From assembly GCF_019745455.1 (NCBI RefSeq), contig NZ_JAIETD010000115.1, positions 58,346-122,345 on the forward strand: a DNA stretch of 64,000 nucleotides, given 5' to 3'. The notes beneath the pieces are model-generated. The model made no database searches, was not told the origin of the DNA, and was given only the letters and a program-made list of their open reading frames with translations. The number at the start of each line of letters is the position of its first letter. Within the stretch, counting starts at the first letter, position 1. Shown here in pieces: positions 1-8,824 of this stretch. The position numbers were made by a program, and so were the translations under genes. The DNA is from Methylobacterium sp. GTDB lineage: Bacteria > Pseudomonadota > Alphaproteobacteria > Rhizobiales > Beijerinckiaceae.

Positions 1-2
1 CG

Positions 3-1193
3 CGATGGCTCACCGAGACCGATCCTGCTTCGGCGGTGGAGGCCGTGCGGACGGTGCTACAGCCGCCGATGCCGAGTCCGCCGCAGCCGATGCCGCCCGT
101 CCGGCCATCGCCGCAACTCAGTGATGCAGCGTTTTCGGTCGGAGGCGCCGGTGGATCGCTGTCCTTGACGATCCCGCTGCGGATCACCCTCAGCATGGGC
201 AGCGCGTCGACGAGTGCCGCCGGCTCCACCGATAGCGCGTCAACGAGTGCCGCCGACTTGCCGTCGACGTGGTCGTTTCAAGAGGCGATCAAGCCGGATC
301 CGTCCGATCCCGATTACAGCCGACGTCCGGGTTACGACCCCCGCTTTCTCGGCGTCGACGTTCCCCTGCCCCGGCTCACCGATCCCCGTCGCGGCCCGCT
401 CGCGGCCTTCGGGCCGAGCAGGGAGACGGAGCTGCGCTACCACCATTTCAGCGTCCTAATGAACGCGAGGCGGCGGCTCGCCTATGTCTCCGCAGTGAAC
501 GTCGATTCCGGCGCGCCCTTCCAGCACATCCGCGAGAAGGGCTCCGAGAACTGGTTCCTCGACCCGCGGATCAAGGCGGGCCAACAGGCCGGCGGAGCCT
601 ATTACGCATCGAATCCCCTTGATCGCGGACATCTGGTCCGCCGAAACGATGCCGCCTGGGGGCGGACCGCCGAGGAGGCCAAGCTCGCCAACGACGACAC
701 CTTCCACTGGACGAACTGCTCGCCGCAGCATGAGATTTTCAACCAGAGCGCCCTCTCGGCGAAGCGCGGCCTCCACCTTTGGGGAAACCTCGAGAACGCG
801 GTAAGCGACCTCGCGCCAAGTCATGGCGAAAAGCTATGCGTCTTCAACGGACCGATCTTCGCCGACAGCGACAGGCCATACCGAGAGAACTTCTTCCTGC
901 CGGCGGCCTATTGGAAGCTCATCGTGCTGAAGGGCGAGGACGACGAGCCGCGCGCGCTTGCCTTCCTGCTGAGCCAGGCCGCCCAGATCGAAACCCTCGT
1001 CACCGAGCGCTTCGCCCCCGAGGAGCTCGCCGATTTCACGGTTTTCCAGATCTCGGTGTCACAACTCACAGCCAAAACCGGGCTCGATTTCGGGCTGTCA
1101 GCGGAGTGGGATGCGCTGGCCGCCGGAGACGGCGCCGAGGAATCGGCGGCCGGCGCAGTCGTCGTGAGGGACGAGAGCAGCATCCGGTTTTGA
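3..1193 (+). CDS. DNA/RNA non-specific endonuclease (5'-partial)
   Basis: This is a nuclease of the sugar-non-specific endonuclease (EndA/NucA, beta-beta-alpha metal) family, which cuts DNA and RNA. The catalytic motif DRGH lies at residues 196-199 counted from a GTG at 36, followed by RRNDAAWG and the metal-binding Asn region NCSPQHEIFNQ. The frame stays open to the window edge, so the true start is probably upstream and the N-terminal domain or signal peptide is not visible. Residues 1-75 are rich in Pro, Ser and Ala and look like a linker, as between an N-terminal domain (often a protease) and the nuclease in related proteins. That last point is inference. The gene converges on mnmE with a 15-bp gap. 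Confidence 0.82.
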   Translation, partial: RWLTETDPASAVEAVRTVLQPPMPSPPQPMPPVRPSPQLSDAAFSVGGAGGSLSLTIPLRITLSMGSASTSAAGSTDSASTSAADLPSTWSFQEAIKPDPSDPDYSRRPGYDPRFLGVDVPLPRLTDPRRGPLAAFGPSRETELRYHHFSVLMNARRRLAYVSAVNVDSGAPFQHIREKGSENWFLDPRIKAGQQAGGAYYASNPLDRGHLVRRNDAAWGRTAEEAKLANDDTFHWTNCSPQHEIFNQSALSAKRGLHLWGNLENAVSDLAPSHGEKLCVFNGPIFADSDRPYRENFFLPAAYWKLIVLKGEDDEPRALAFLLSQAAQIETLVTERFAPEELADFTVFQISVSQLTAKTGLDFGLSAEWDALAAGDGAEESAAGAVVVRDESSIRF

Positions 1194-1208
1194 GAGGGAG
1201 CCGAGCCC

Positions 1209-2573
1209 CTACTTCCCGATACAGAACTCCGAGAACAACCGGTCCAGCATCTCCTCGACGCCGACATGACCGGCAACTTCGCCGAGAGCCCGCACGGCGA
1301 GGCGCAGGTCCTCGGCAGCAAATTCGGGCAGTGCTCCCGGTCCGTTCGCGAGAAGGCGGCTGAGGTGGTCGCGGCAGCGGGTCAGGGCATCGCGGTGACG
1401 GTCGCGTGTGATGAGTGCGTCCCCCCCCATCGCCGCCTGTGCCCGGTCCTGGATTGCATCGAGAAGCGCATCAAGGCCGTGGCCGGTCACGCCCGAGACC
1501 GCGAGACCGCCCTCCCCGCCGAGATCCGATTTCGTGCGCACCGCCAGGGCGCCCGGCATCGGCGCCGCCGGCTCCCCGTCGCTGGGCTGAAGCGCGAGGA
1601 CTAGGTCGGCCGCCTCGATCCAGTTCTTCGTTCTGCGAATGCCCTCGGCCTCCACCGGATCAGAGGTATCATCGCGCAGGCCCGCGGTGTCGACGAGGAT
1701 GACCGGCAGCCCGCCGAGGTCGCAGCGGACTTCGATGGCGTCGCGGGTGGTCCCAGCGACGGGAGATACGATGGCGACGTCCCGCTGGGCGAGCGCATTC
1801 AGCAGCGTCGACTTGCCTGCATTGGGCGGGCCGGCGAGCACGACCGTGAAGCCCTCGCGCAGGCGTTCGCCTCGGCGTCCATCGGCAAGGGCGGAAGTAA
1901 TCGCGTCGCGGATCGTGGCGGCGCGAGCGAGCAGGGCCACGTCAAGCGCCGCGTCGTCGACATCGCCCTCGTCGGAAAAGTCGAGGGCCGCCTCCGTCGC
2001 CGCGAGACAATCGATCAGCGCCTCTCGCCACTGCGCGACCTGCCGCCCGAGTTCTCCATCGAGCTGGCGGAGAGCCTGGCGGCGTTGCGCCTCGGTCTCG
2101 GCATCGATGAGGTCGGCGACCGCTTCGGCTTCGGTGAGATCGATCCGCCCGTTTTCGAAGGCGCGGCGGGTGAAGGCGCCAGGTTCTGCCAAGCGGCAAT
2201 CAATTCGCGCGATCAGCGCCGCGATCACGCCTGCCCGTACCGCGAGGCCACCATGGAGGTGGAGTTCCGCCATGTCCTCGCCAGTGAAGGTACCAGGACC
2301 CGGCATCCACACCACCATGCCGCGGTCGAGGATGTCGCCGGTCGGGCCGCGCAGAGTCCGAAGAGACAGCCGCCGGGGCGGAGGACAGGTCCCGCACAGT
2401 TCGGCGATGAGGGCAGCGCAAGCCGGCCCGGTGAGCCGGATCACAGCGACGGCGCTGCGGCCGGAGCCGGTCGCAGGGGCGAAGAGAGTGTGTTGATGCG
2501 GCGTCAATCGCGTCGGACTCGAGCAAGGCAACGCTTTGGTAAAGCGCGATGTAAAGGCCTGAAGCGCGCTCAT
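1209..2573 (-). CDS. mnmE: tRNA modification GTPase MnmE
   Basis: MnmE works with MnmG to add carboxymethylaminomethyl to U34 of tRNAs. The N-terminal formyl-THF-binding domain ends with the typical PGxFTxRAFxNGRxDL region. The G domain has a P-loop GPPNAGKS at about 248-255, GTTRD, DTAG at about 295-298 and a TKSD motif. The protein ends in FCIGK, whose Cys is the conserved functional residue of the family. The given ATG has a GAAGG sequence directly abutting it, which is poor spacing. A TTG about 22 codons in (giving TPHQHTLFAPATG) is a plausible alternative, because family members begin close to this point. It lies downstream of rho on the same strand, a common alphaproteobacterial pairing. 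Confidence 0.95.
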   Translation of the reverse strand: MSALQAFTSRFTKALPCSSPTRLTPHQHTLFAPATGSGRSAVAVIRLTGPACAALIAELCGTCPPPRRLSLRTLRGPTGDILDRGMVVWMPGPGTFTGEDMAELHLHGGLAVRAGVIAALIARIDCRLAEPGAFTRRAFENGRIDLTEAEAVADLIDAETEAQRRQALRQLDGELGRQVAQWREALIDCLAATEAALDFSDEGDVDDAALDVALLARAATIRDAITSALADGRRGERLREGFTVVLAGPPNAGKSTLLNALAQRDVAIVSPVAGTTRDAIEVRCDLGGLPVILVDTAGLRDDTSDPVEAEGIRRTKNWIEAADLVLALQPSDGEPAAPMPGALAVRTKSDLGGEGGLAVSGVTGHGLDALLDAIQDRAQAAMGGDALITRDRHRDALTRCRDHLSRLLANGPGALPEFAAEDLRLAVRALGEVAGHVGVEEMLDRLFSEFCIGK

Positions 2574-2628
2574 CCTTCGTTATCCATAGCCGGCAACAAG
2601 CTTTGTTGCCGGTTAGAATTGAAACTCC

Positions 2629-3966
2629 TCAGGTGTTCATCGAGTCGAAGAAATCGCCATTGCTCTTGGTCTGGCGAAGCTTGTCCATGAGGAACTCGAT
2701 CGCGTCGGTGACGCCCATCGGGTTGAGGATGCGGCGCAGGACATAGGTCTTCTTGAGGGAATCCGGCGCCACCAGCAGCTCTTCCTTGCGGGTGCCCGAG
2801 CGGGTGATGTCGATCGCCGGGAAGATGCGCTTGTCCGAGACCTTGCGGTCGAGGATGATTTCCGAGTTGCCGGTGCCCTTGAACTCCTCGAAGATCACCT
2901 CGTCCATGCGCGAGCCGGTATCGATGAGCGCGGTGGCGATGATGGAGAGCGAGCCGCCCTCCTCGATGTTCCGGGCAGCGCCGAAGAAGCGCTTGGGCCG
3001 TTGAAGGGCGTTTGCGTCGACGCCGCCGGTGAGCACCTTGCCGGAGGACGGCACCACGGTGTTGTAGGCGCGCCCGAGACGCGTGATCGAATCGAGCAGA
3101 ATGACGACATCACGTCCGTGCTCGACGAGGCGTTTCGCCTTCTCGATCACCATTTCGGCGACCTGGACGTGACGGGTCGCCGGCTCGTCGAAGGTCGAGG
3201 CGATGACCTCGCCCTTCACTGAGCGGATCATGTCGGTGACCTCCTCGGGCCGCTCGTCGATGAGCAGGACGATGAGGTAGCATTCCGGGTGGTTAATGGT
3301 GATCGACTGAGCGATGTTCTGCATCAGCACGGTCTTGCCGGTGCGCGGCGGCGCCACGATCAGGGCGCGCTGGCCTTTGCCGATCGGCGCGACGATGTCG
3401 ATGATCCGGGGCGAGAAATCCTTCTTCGGCGGATTGTCGAGTTCGAGCTTGAAGCGCTTGGTCGGGAAGAGTGGCGTCAGGTTGTCGAAATGGACCTTGT
3501 GCTTGATCTTCTCGGGGTTCTCGAAATTGATCGTGTTGACCTTGAGGAGCGCGAAGTAGCGCTCGCCGTCCTTGGGTCCCCGGATCGGCCCCTCGACGGT
3601 ATCGCCGGTTCGCAGGCCGAAGCGCCGGATCTGCGTCGGCGAGATATAGATGTCGTCGGGGCCGGGCAGGTAGTTCGATTCCGAGGAGCGCAGGAAGCCG
3701 AACCCGTCTTGCAGCACCTCGACGGTGCCGGCGCCGATGATCTCGACATCCTTGGCGGCGAGCTGCTTCAGGATCGAGAACATCAGCTCCTGCTTGCGCA
3801 TCGTGGAGGCGTTCTCGACCTCGACCTCCTCGGCGAAGGCGATGAGATCGGTGGGCGTCTTGGACTTCAGGTCCTGGAGCTTGACCTCGCGGTGCGGCTC
3901 GAGGGCGATAACCGCGTCCTCCACCGGCACGTCCGCGGGAGTGAAGGCATCGTTCTGTGATGTCAT
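2629..3966 (-). CDS. rho: Transcription termination factor Rho
   Basis: Hexameric RNA helicase that ends transcription at Rho-dependent sites. From the chosen ATG the protein is 445 residues. The N-terminal Rho_N helical domain covers about 28-75, an RNA-binding cold-shock-like fold about 78-150 (GFGFLR, DDIYIS), and the RecA-type ATPase follows with Walker A APPRTGKT at 205-212 and LLDSITR as Walker B. An upstream in-frame ATG at 4053 adds 29 residues that do not resemble Rho, so 3966 is preferred. No strong Shine-Dalgarno precedes it. The roughly 150-bp leader before the start could hold autoregulatory signals, but none is recognisable by eye. Confidence 0.96.
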   Translation of the reverse strand: MTSQNDAFTPADVPVEDAVIALEPHREVKLQDLKSKTPTDLIAFAEEVEVENASTMRKQELMFSILKQLAAKDVEIIGAGTVEVLQDGFGFLRSSESNYLPGPDDIYISPTQIRRFGLRTGDTVEGPIRGPKDGERYFALLKVNTINFENPEKIKHKVHFDNLTPLFPTKRFKLELDNPPKKDFSPRIIDIVAPIGKGQRALIVAPPRTGKTVLMQNIAQSITINHPECYLIVLLIDERPEEVTDMIRSVKGEVIASTFDEPATRHVQVAEMVIEKAKRLVEHGRDVVILLDSITRLGRAYNTVVPSSGKVLTGGVDANALQRPKRFFGAARNIEEGGSLSIIATALIDTGSRMDEVIFEEFKGTGNSEIILDRKVSDKRIFPAIDITRSGTRKEELLVAPDSLKKTYVLRRILNPMGVTDAIEFLMDKLRQTKSNGDFFDSMNT

Positions 3967-4171
3967 GGATGGGGAGAACCGACGGAGGGCGATGAAGTGA
4001 GGGACGTTCAAGGTGTTTTGGGGGATGCCGGGCGCCCTTGGGGCGCTTGTCATGGGACCGCTCGCGGGGTCCGCACATCGTCTTCGTGGAGCCTGTGGGC
4101 TCGCGGATGCGTCACGGCTTAAACAGGAGAGGATTGCTGAATACCGCGTTTGATGGCGCGGCTCAAGTCCA

Positions 4172-4792
4172 TCATCGGCGTTTCACTCTCACATAGAGTG
4201 CACCCGCCCCGCCGTGATGGCGTGAGGCCTCCTCGAAACCGAGGACAATGCTGCGCAGTTCCGGCGAACGCAGCCAATGCGGCACCGAACGGCGCAGGAC
4301 GCCGCGTTCGGAAAAGGCATCGTCGAAGCCGCCCCCGAAACTCTCGCCGCCCTTGCCGGTGACGACGAGGACGAGGGTGTGGCCCGTGGCCTGCGCCCGC
4401 CTCAGGAAGCCGACGAGCGCGCCATGGGCCTCGGCCTGATACATCCCATGGAGATCGATGCGGGCATCGACCTGCAGGGCGCCGCGGCGAAGGGCGAGGC
4501 GGGTCCGGCGCTCGAGACCGGGCGCAAGGGGTGCAGGCGGCTTCAGGACGGGCGCGGAAACCGCAGGTGGAGGCGGCGCCGGCTTCAGCGTGATCCGCTT
4601 TCCAGGAGGCTTCGGCGGCGCTTTGGGCGGAGGTGCAGGGGCCGAGACCGGACGGGGAGGTGGGATAGGGGTAGGCGCCACCGGCTTTGCCTGCACCGCC
4701 CTGCCCTGCAGCGGGGTGATCAGGCGCGCCACGGCGCTCCAGAGGCGGGCCTCGTCGCCGGTGAGACCACGCGATCGGCGGGGCGGCCTCAT
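4172..4792 (-). CDS. Smr/MutS2-domain protein
   Basis: A 206-residue protein with a C-terminal Smr domain, a fold linked to nuclease activity in MutS2 and stand-alone Smr proteins. The domain shows the DLHGM motif and the VVTGKGG signature, with a final hydrophobic/basic tail. Between the N-terminal helix (starting [10 protein letters not shown]) and Smr lies a long Pro/Lys/Ala-rich linker, roughly residues 40-105, probably disordered. A longer open frame to 5176 has no coherent sequence and is rejected. The ATG overlaps the mltA stop by 4 bp (ATGA), so the two genes are translationally coupled. The order tim44-mltA-smr is conserved in Hyphomicrobiales. The exact substrate is unknown. Confidence 0.88.
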   Translation of the reverse strand: MRPPRRSRGLTGDEARLWSAVARLITPLQGRAVQAKPVAPTPIPPPRPVSAPAPPPKAPPKPPGKRITLKPAPPPPAVSAPVLKPPAPLAPGLERRTRLALRRGALQVDARIDLHGMYQAEAHGALVGFLRRAQATGHTLVLVVTGKGGESFGGGFDDAFSERGVLRRSVPHWLRSPELRSIVLGFEEASRHHGGAGALYVRVKRR

Positions 4793-5958
4793 GGCTTTGG
4801 TGAGCCGAGCGGCTTCGGCAGGAGCACGACGAAGCCGATGGCATCGCGAAGATTTCCCGCAGCGACGCCCGCCGCCTCGCCGGTGCCGAGGTAGAGATCG
4901 CCCCGGGCCGGGCCGACGATGGCAGAGCCGGTATCGGCGGCGATGACGAGGCGTCCCGGCTCGGAGGCGCCCGCCACCCTGCCCTCCAGCCAGAACGGCA
5001 GGCCGTAGCGCCAGAGGTTGGCGTCCACCGCCATGCTCACGCCGGGCACGAGGGGCACGCCCGCCGCGCCCGGAGGCCCGAGCTTCGGATCGGCGATCTC
5101 GGCGAGCCTGAAGAAGATGTAGGAGGCGTTGAGGCGCATCAGCCGGCGCGCCGTCTCGGGGTTGGCCCGCAGCCACGAGGTCCAGCGCGCGAGGGTCAGG
5201 CCTTCCAGCGGCAGATGACCCTCGGCGACGATCCTCTTGGCGATCGAGCTATAGGGCCGGCCGTTGCGGCCGTCATAGAGCACGCGCACGGCGCTTCCGT
5301 CGCGCAGGCGCACTCGACCCGAACCCTGGACCTGAAGCACGAACAGGTCGACCGCATCGCGCAGGTACAGGATCGGACGGGCGAGGCTGCCGAGCGCCCC
5401 GTCCTCGATCGCCGCGCGGTCTGGATAGGGGACAAGCCCATCGGTCGTCGCTCGGGCCGCTCGGAGGGAGGGGTCGAAACCAGGCCTGGTCTCACCCGGC
5501 TCAAAGCTCACAAGGTCGTTCGGCCTGGCGAGAACGGGGGTCGGGAAGGCGGCATCCGGTATCCGCGAGCCCTGAAGCTCGGGCTCAAAATAGCCGGTGA
5601 GAAAGCCCGTCTTCGTGCCGGGGCGGGTGATTCGATACGGCGTGAAGTTGGCCGTGAAAAACGCAGCGGCCTGATCTGCCGGGGTCGCCACGGCCTTCGC
5701 ACACGCCGCGGCGAGGTCTTCCGCAGAGCCCCGGGCCGTCATCGGGATGGTCACAGGCGGGGCGGCGCAGGACGCCTTGAAGTGGATCAGCGCGGGCCCG
5801 GCATCGGATTCCGGAAACCCCGCGAGCGCGTGCGCCTCTACGGGTTCGAGAACAGCGTCGCCCATACGGATCGGCTCGTCCGCCCGAATGGGCGATCCGA
5901 GCGCCAGGCCGTGGGCGAGGACGAGTCCCGCGAGGCGGAGCGGCGACGGGCAGGGCAC
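4789..5958 (-). CDS. mltA: Membrane-bound lytic murein transglycosylase A
   Basis: MltA cleaves peptidoglycan glycan strands to form 1,6-anhydro-muramic acid in the periplasm. The family core is clear: GFLTGYFEPEL, then LQVQGSGRVRL with DGSAVRVLYDGRNGRPY, and the C-terminal 3D domain with SMAVDANLWRYGLPFW and VIAADTGSAIVGPARGDLYLGTG, holding the catalytic Asp. No ATG lies in a sensible place. A GTG at 5958 gives a short hydrophobic N-terminus (LRLAGLVLAHGLALG) that reads as a signal peptide and leaves a 10-bp gap to the upstream Tim44 gene. The start is therefore likely but not certain. Extensions upstream run into the Tim44 gene. Confidence 0.92.
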   Translation of the reverse strand: MPCPSPLRLAGLVLAHGLALGSPIRADEPIRMGDAVLEPVEAHALAGFPESDAGPALIHFKASCAAPPVTIPMTARGSAEDLAAACAKAVATPADQAAAFFTANFTPYRITRPGTKTGFLTGYFEPELQGSRIPDAAFPTPVLARPNDLVSFEPGETRPGFDPSLRAARATTDGLVPYPDRAAIEDGALGSLARPILYLRDAVDLFVLQVQGSGRVRLRDGSAVRVLYDGRNGRPYSSIAKRIVAEGHLPLEGLTLARWTSWLRANPETARRLMRLNASYIFFRLAEIADPKLGPPGAAGVPLVPGVSMAVDANLWRYGLPFWLEGRVAGASEPGRLVIAADTGSAIVGPARGDLYLGTGEAAGVAAGNLRDAIGFVVLLPKPLGSPKP

Positions 5959-5968
5959 GGCGACAGGG

Positions 5969-6676
5969 TCAGGCGCCCGCTTCGGTGGCGACGAGCTGCC
6001 AGTTCGGGTCGCGGGTGCCGAGGGTCCGGGCGAAGGTCCACACATCGGGCACCTCGACCACGGCCTCGGCGCTGCCGTCCACCACCTTGCCGTCGGCATC
6101 GCGGGTCGCGGTGATGAGGTGCGAGAGGAAGCGCACGGTCACCTGTGCCACGCGGTTGCGGACCTCGACGGCGGCGATCTCGGCCTTGTCGAGGGAAACG
6201 AAGGTCGTTTCCAGCACGTGGCGCTTGGCCTCGCGCTCCGAGATCTCGCGCTCGAAGCCTTCGCAGACCTCGCGGGAGAGCAGACTGCGCAGCGTCTTGC
6301 GGTCGCCCTTGGCGAAGGCGATCACGATCGCCTCGTAGGCGCTCTTGGAGCCGTCCAGGAAGGCGCGCGGGTCAAAATTCGGCTCGATCTGCAGGATCTG
6401 TTCGAGGCCGGCGGCCACCGGGCTGCCCGGCTCGGTGATCCCACGCCAGTCCCGCGGCTCGGCGACTTGCAGTGGCGGCGCGACGCGGTCGGCCCCGGGG
6501 AGGCGAACGACGTTGTCGCCCTCCTTGCGGGCGACGGTCGGCTGGTTGCGGTCGACGGGCTTGAAGGGGGACCGCTCCGTCCCGGTCTTCTGTCCGAGCA
6601 CCGAGCGCAGGCGCCAGATCACGAAGACCGCGAGCGCCAGGAATATGAGGGTCGTCGCGTCGAGAGAATCCTGCAT
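5969..6676 (-). CDS. Tim44/TimA domain membrane protein
   Basis: A 235-residue protein with one N-terminal membrane helix (LDATTLIFLALAVFVIWRL), a charged Pro-rich spacer and a C-terminal Tim44-like domain (about 95-232). That domain begins at FDPRAFLDGSKSAYE and includes the family feature LRSLLSREVCEGFEREI. Bacterial members of this family resemble mitochondrial Tim44 and are anchored in the inner membrane facing the cytoplasm; their job is not settled. It is first in a tight tim44-mltA-smr operon and is divergent from secB, an arrangement common in alphaproteobacteria. The start MQDSLDATT was chosen because the longer frame to 6886 lacks membrane-protein character and the helix sits directly after this Met. 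Confidence 0.85.
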   Translation of the reverse strand: MQDSLDATTLIFLALAVFVIWRLRSVLGQKTGTERSPFKPVDRNQPTVARKEGDNVVRLPGADRVAPPLQVAEPRDWRGITEPGSPVAAGLEQILQIEPNFDPRAFLDGSKSAYEAIVIAFAKGDRKTLRSLLSREVCEGFEREISEREAKRHVLETTFVSLDKAEIAAVEVRNRVAQVTVRFLSHLITATRDADGKVVDGSAEAVVEVPDVWTFARTLGTRDPNWQLVATEAGA

Positions 6677-7099
6677 TACCGATCCGTTCCTGGCCGTCGT
6701 GGCCGTCACATCCGTCAGCGTCGCCGCGGCCCTGAAATGCGCCGTCTCGCCGATGTCTCCAGCGCCCTTTAACCGAGCCGGGCGCAAGGATCGAGCCGGG
6801 ACGATGAGCCATATGGGGTGGCGGCGCCATCGGTTCCACCGCACGGAGTGCGGCCGATGGCCGAGAGGCCGCCGCGCAAGGCTCATGAGGAGCCGCGGAC
6901 CACGGCTTCGAGAGGGCCGCTGCTCAAGGCTTCTGAAGGGCGGGCGCCTAAGGCTTCGGCTTGTCCCGTCCCACCCGGCGTGATAGCGCGCTCTCGCACG
7001 AAAGACATCCCGGCAACCAAGCCGGGTATGGCGGCGGCCAGGTACGACCGGTCATGCCGTCCTTCACGTCGAGAGCTTCTGCAAGAGGATGAGAACGCC
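6677..7099. other. Gene-poor divergent region between tim44 and secB
   Basis: About 420 bp between divergent tim44 and secB. Many Hyphomicrobiales carry fxsA near here, but no FxsA-like frame is visible. A frame continuous with secB from 6818 has Arg/Ala/Pro-rich content without domain character. It must contain both promoters, but no unambiguous -35/-10 pair stands out by eye. Confidence 0.4.
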
Positions 7100-7609
7100 A
7101 TGGCCGACACCCCGGCACCGAACGGCAACGGTGGCGCCACGGCGCAGCCCGAAGACCTGAACCCCGCCATCAACGCCCTGGCCCAATACGCCAAGGACCT
7201 CTCCTTCGAGAACCCGAACGCGCCGCGCTCGCTGCAGCCGCAGGAGAGCGGGCCGCAGATCAACATCCAGGTCAACGTCAACGCCCAGCAACTGGCGGAG
7301 GCCGATTTCGAGGTCGCCCTCACCCTCGAAGGAGATGCCAAGATCGCGGGCGAGGTGCTGTTCGCCTTCGAGCTGACCTATGCGGGCGTCTTCCGCATGC
7401 GCAACATCCCGGCCGACCAGCTCCACCCGGCGGTGATGATCGAGTGCCCACGCCTTCTCTTCCCCTTCGCCCGCCAGATCATTGCCGAATCGGTGCGCAA
7501 CGGCGGCTTCCCGCCCCTCTATATCGACCCGATCGACTTCGTCGGCCTCTACCGCCAGAAGGCGATGGAAGCCCAGGCCGGCGGCGAGGGCGCACCACTG
7601 GCGTCTTGA
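7100..7609 (+). CDS. secB: Protein-export chaperone SecB
   Basis: SecB keeps preproteins unfolded and delivers them to SecA. The 169-residue frame has the family body [30 protein letters not shown] and [12 protein letters not shown], ending with the [13 protein letters not shown] segment. Residues 1-50 are polar and Gly/Asn-rich. The start at 7100 follows AGAGGATGAGAACGCC, an adequate Shine-Dalgarno. The upstream in-frame extension to 6818 is Arg/Pro-rich and not SecB-like. It is divergent from the Tim44-mltA-smr operon, consistent with the conserved envelope-biogenesis neighbourhood. Confidence 0.95.
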   Translation: MADTPAPNGNGGATAQPEDLNPAINALAQYAKDLSFENPNAPRSLQPQESGPQINIQVNVNAQQLAEADFEVALTLEGDAKIAGEVLFAFELTYAGVFRMRNIPADQLHPAVMIECPRLLFPFARQIIAESVRNGGFPPLYIDPIDFVGLYRQKAMEAQAGGEGAPLAS

Positions 7610-7847
7610 GGCTGCTCGTCCAGTACCGTTGATCGAGCCAATCCTTAAAGGCCGGCCGCCTTGGTGTGCCGGCCTTCTCGCCGTCTCGGCGTCGGCCAGC
7701 CATAACGGCCGGTCTGTCGGAATCTCGCCGTGAGGTGCCACTGAAACGGCGGTCGAGATCGTCGCCGGCATGGCGAAGATAGAGTAGTCCGGCCGCGCTG
7801 ATCGGAACCACGGCAGCAGCGAGTTCGAAAGTGATGGCCCACGCCAT
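7479..7847 (-). CDS. Small hypothetical membrane protein (doubtful)
   Basis: A 122-residue frame that begins with a good ribosome-binding site (GCGAGGATTGAG before the ATG) and a convincing hydrophobic segment ([18 protein letters not shown]), followed by a basic tail. From about residue 80 on it reads antisense to the secB 3' end and becomes Arg/Pro/Gly-rich shadow sequence. Either a shorter ancestral protein has lost its stop or this is only partly real. No family recognised. It lies downstream of another small membrane protein on the same strand, which mildly supports a genuine small-gene pair. Confidence 0.35.
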   Translation of the reverse strand: MAWAITFELAAAVVPISAAGLLYLRHAGDDLDRRFSGTSRRDSDRPAVMAGRRRDGEKAGTPRRPAFKDWLDQRYWTSSLKTPVVRPRRRPGLPSPSGGRGRRSRSGRYRGAGSRRCAPIRQ

Positions 7848-7957
7848 CTCAATCCTCGCTCTTCATGCCGAAAGATTCGGATTGCGCACAAAAATGCGAG
7901 CAGAGGCCCAAGATAAAGACAAGCTGCACGTCGCAACTGGAACATCGTCTCCGCCGG

Positions 7958-8107
7958 CTAGACGACGGAAATGACGATCACGAGAGCATTCAGGAAGCTT
8001 GCAAACAGTGTCAGCCGTTCGTTGAACCGTTCGGCGGCGGCCTTGCACGCAGATGCCATGGTCGGGTGATCCGGTTGGCTGGTCTGACCAGACGAATCAT
8101 CGCTCAT
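7958..8107 (-). CDS. 49-residue single-pass membrane protein
   Basis: Short gene starting MSDDSSGQTSQPDH, with a polar N-terminus, an amphipathic middle (CKAAAERFNERLT) and a C-terminal hydrophobic helix LFASFLNALVIVISVV that ends at the stop. The shape is that of a tail-anchored small protein. ACGAG upstream of the ATG is a weak ribosome-binding site. A longer frame to 8257 has no obvious start signal. No family recognised and no function can be assigned. Confidence 0.45.
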   Translation of the reverse strand: MSDDSSGQTSQPDHPTMASACKAAAERFNERLTLFASFLNALVIVISVV

Positions 8108-8262
8108 TTCTCGTCCGGGTTGCCGTCCCGCAAGGCGGTATCGCAACCTCAGCGGGAATATTGTGGCATCCGGTGAAACGCATGACCGTCTTCTGGACGA
8201 GTTCCAGGAACAGGGCAGGATCGCACCGGTTTTCGATGCACGCAGCAGGAGCGGCATCGAGC

Positions 8263-8751
8263 ATGCGGGACGACGCCCGGACCATCACCGTCACCGAACG
8301 GCCCGAGGTGCCGGCGCTTGCCCTGGTGTTCGGCTTCGGGCCGATGGTCCCCCTGGTCGTCGGGGCGGCGGCGGCGTGGTGGTGGCGCGGGGAGACCGGC
8401 GAGGCGATCCTCGCCCTGACCGTGCTGTGGGGCTGCGCCATCCTGTTGTTCCTGTCCGGCGTCCGGCGCGGATTGAGCTTCCGCACCGAGGGCGGCGAGA
8501 CGCTCGCCCAGATCGCCACCATGCTGGCCCTGTTCGGGCTCGGCTTCCTGGCGTTCGTCGCCGTCTTCGTCGGGCGCTCGTCCGCCGCCCTGATCCTTCT
8601 GATGATCGGTTTTACGGGAATCGCGCTGTTCGATCCGCCCGCGGCCAGACGCGGCGAGGCACCGCTCTTCATGGCGCGGCTGCGGCCCCTGCAGATGCCG
8701 ATCGCGGTCCTGAGCCTCGGCGCGCTGCTGGCGCTGAAGCTGGTCGGCTGA
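8263..8751 (+). CDS. DUF3429-type integral membrane protein
   Basis: A 162-residue protein with about five hydrophobic helices: LALVFGFGPMVPLVVGAAAAW, AILALTVLWGCAILLFLSG, ATMLALFGLGFLAFVAVF, AALILLMIGFTGIALF and a C-terminal MPIAVLSLGALLALKLV. The GxRRGLSF motif between helices 2 and 3 and the overall plan fit the DUF3429 family of inner-membrane proteins of unknown role. The ATG at 8263 has AGGAG about 10 bp upstream. An in-frame ATG at 8236 is possible. It stands alone, 73 bp upstream of hisS on the same strand. Confidence 0.7.
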   Translation: MRDDARTITVTERPEVPALALVFGFGPMVPLVVGAAAAWWWRGETGEAILALTVLWGCAILLFLSGVRRGLSFRTEGGETLAQIATMLALFGLGFLAFVAVFVGRSSAALILLMIGFTGIALFDPPAARRGEAPLFMARLRPLQMPIAVLSLGALLALKLVG

Positions 8752-8824
8752 GGCGCGCTGCTTGCCGCTAGACCCTCCATCGGGCTAGAGCGCGAGGCTA
8801 CCCTCAAAGCCCCGTTCCGGACGA

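Noticed and set aside
4172..5176. 334-residue version of the Smr protein
   Set aside because: The upstream part is antisense-like shadow of mltA; the real start at 4792 overlaps the mltA stop.
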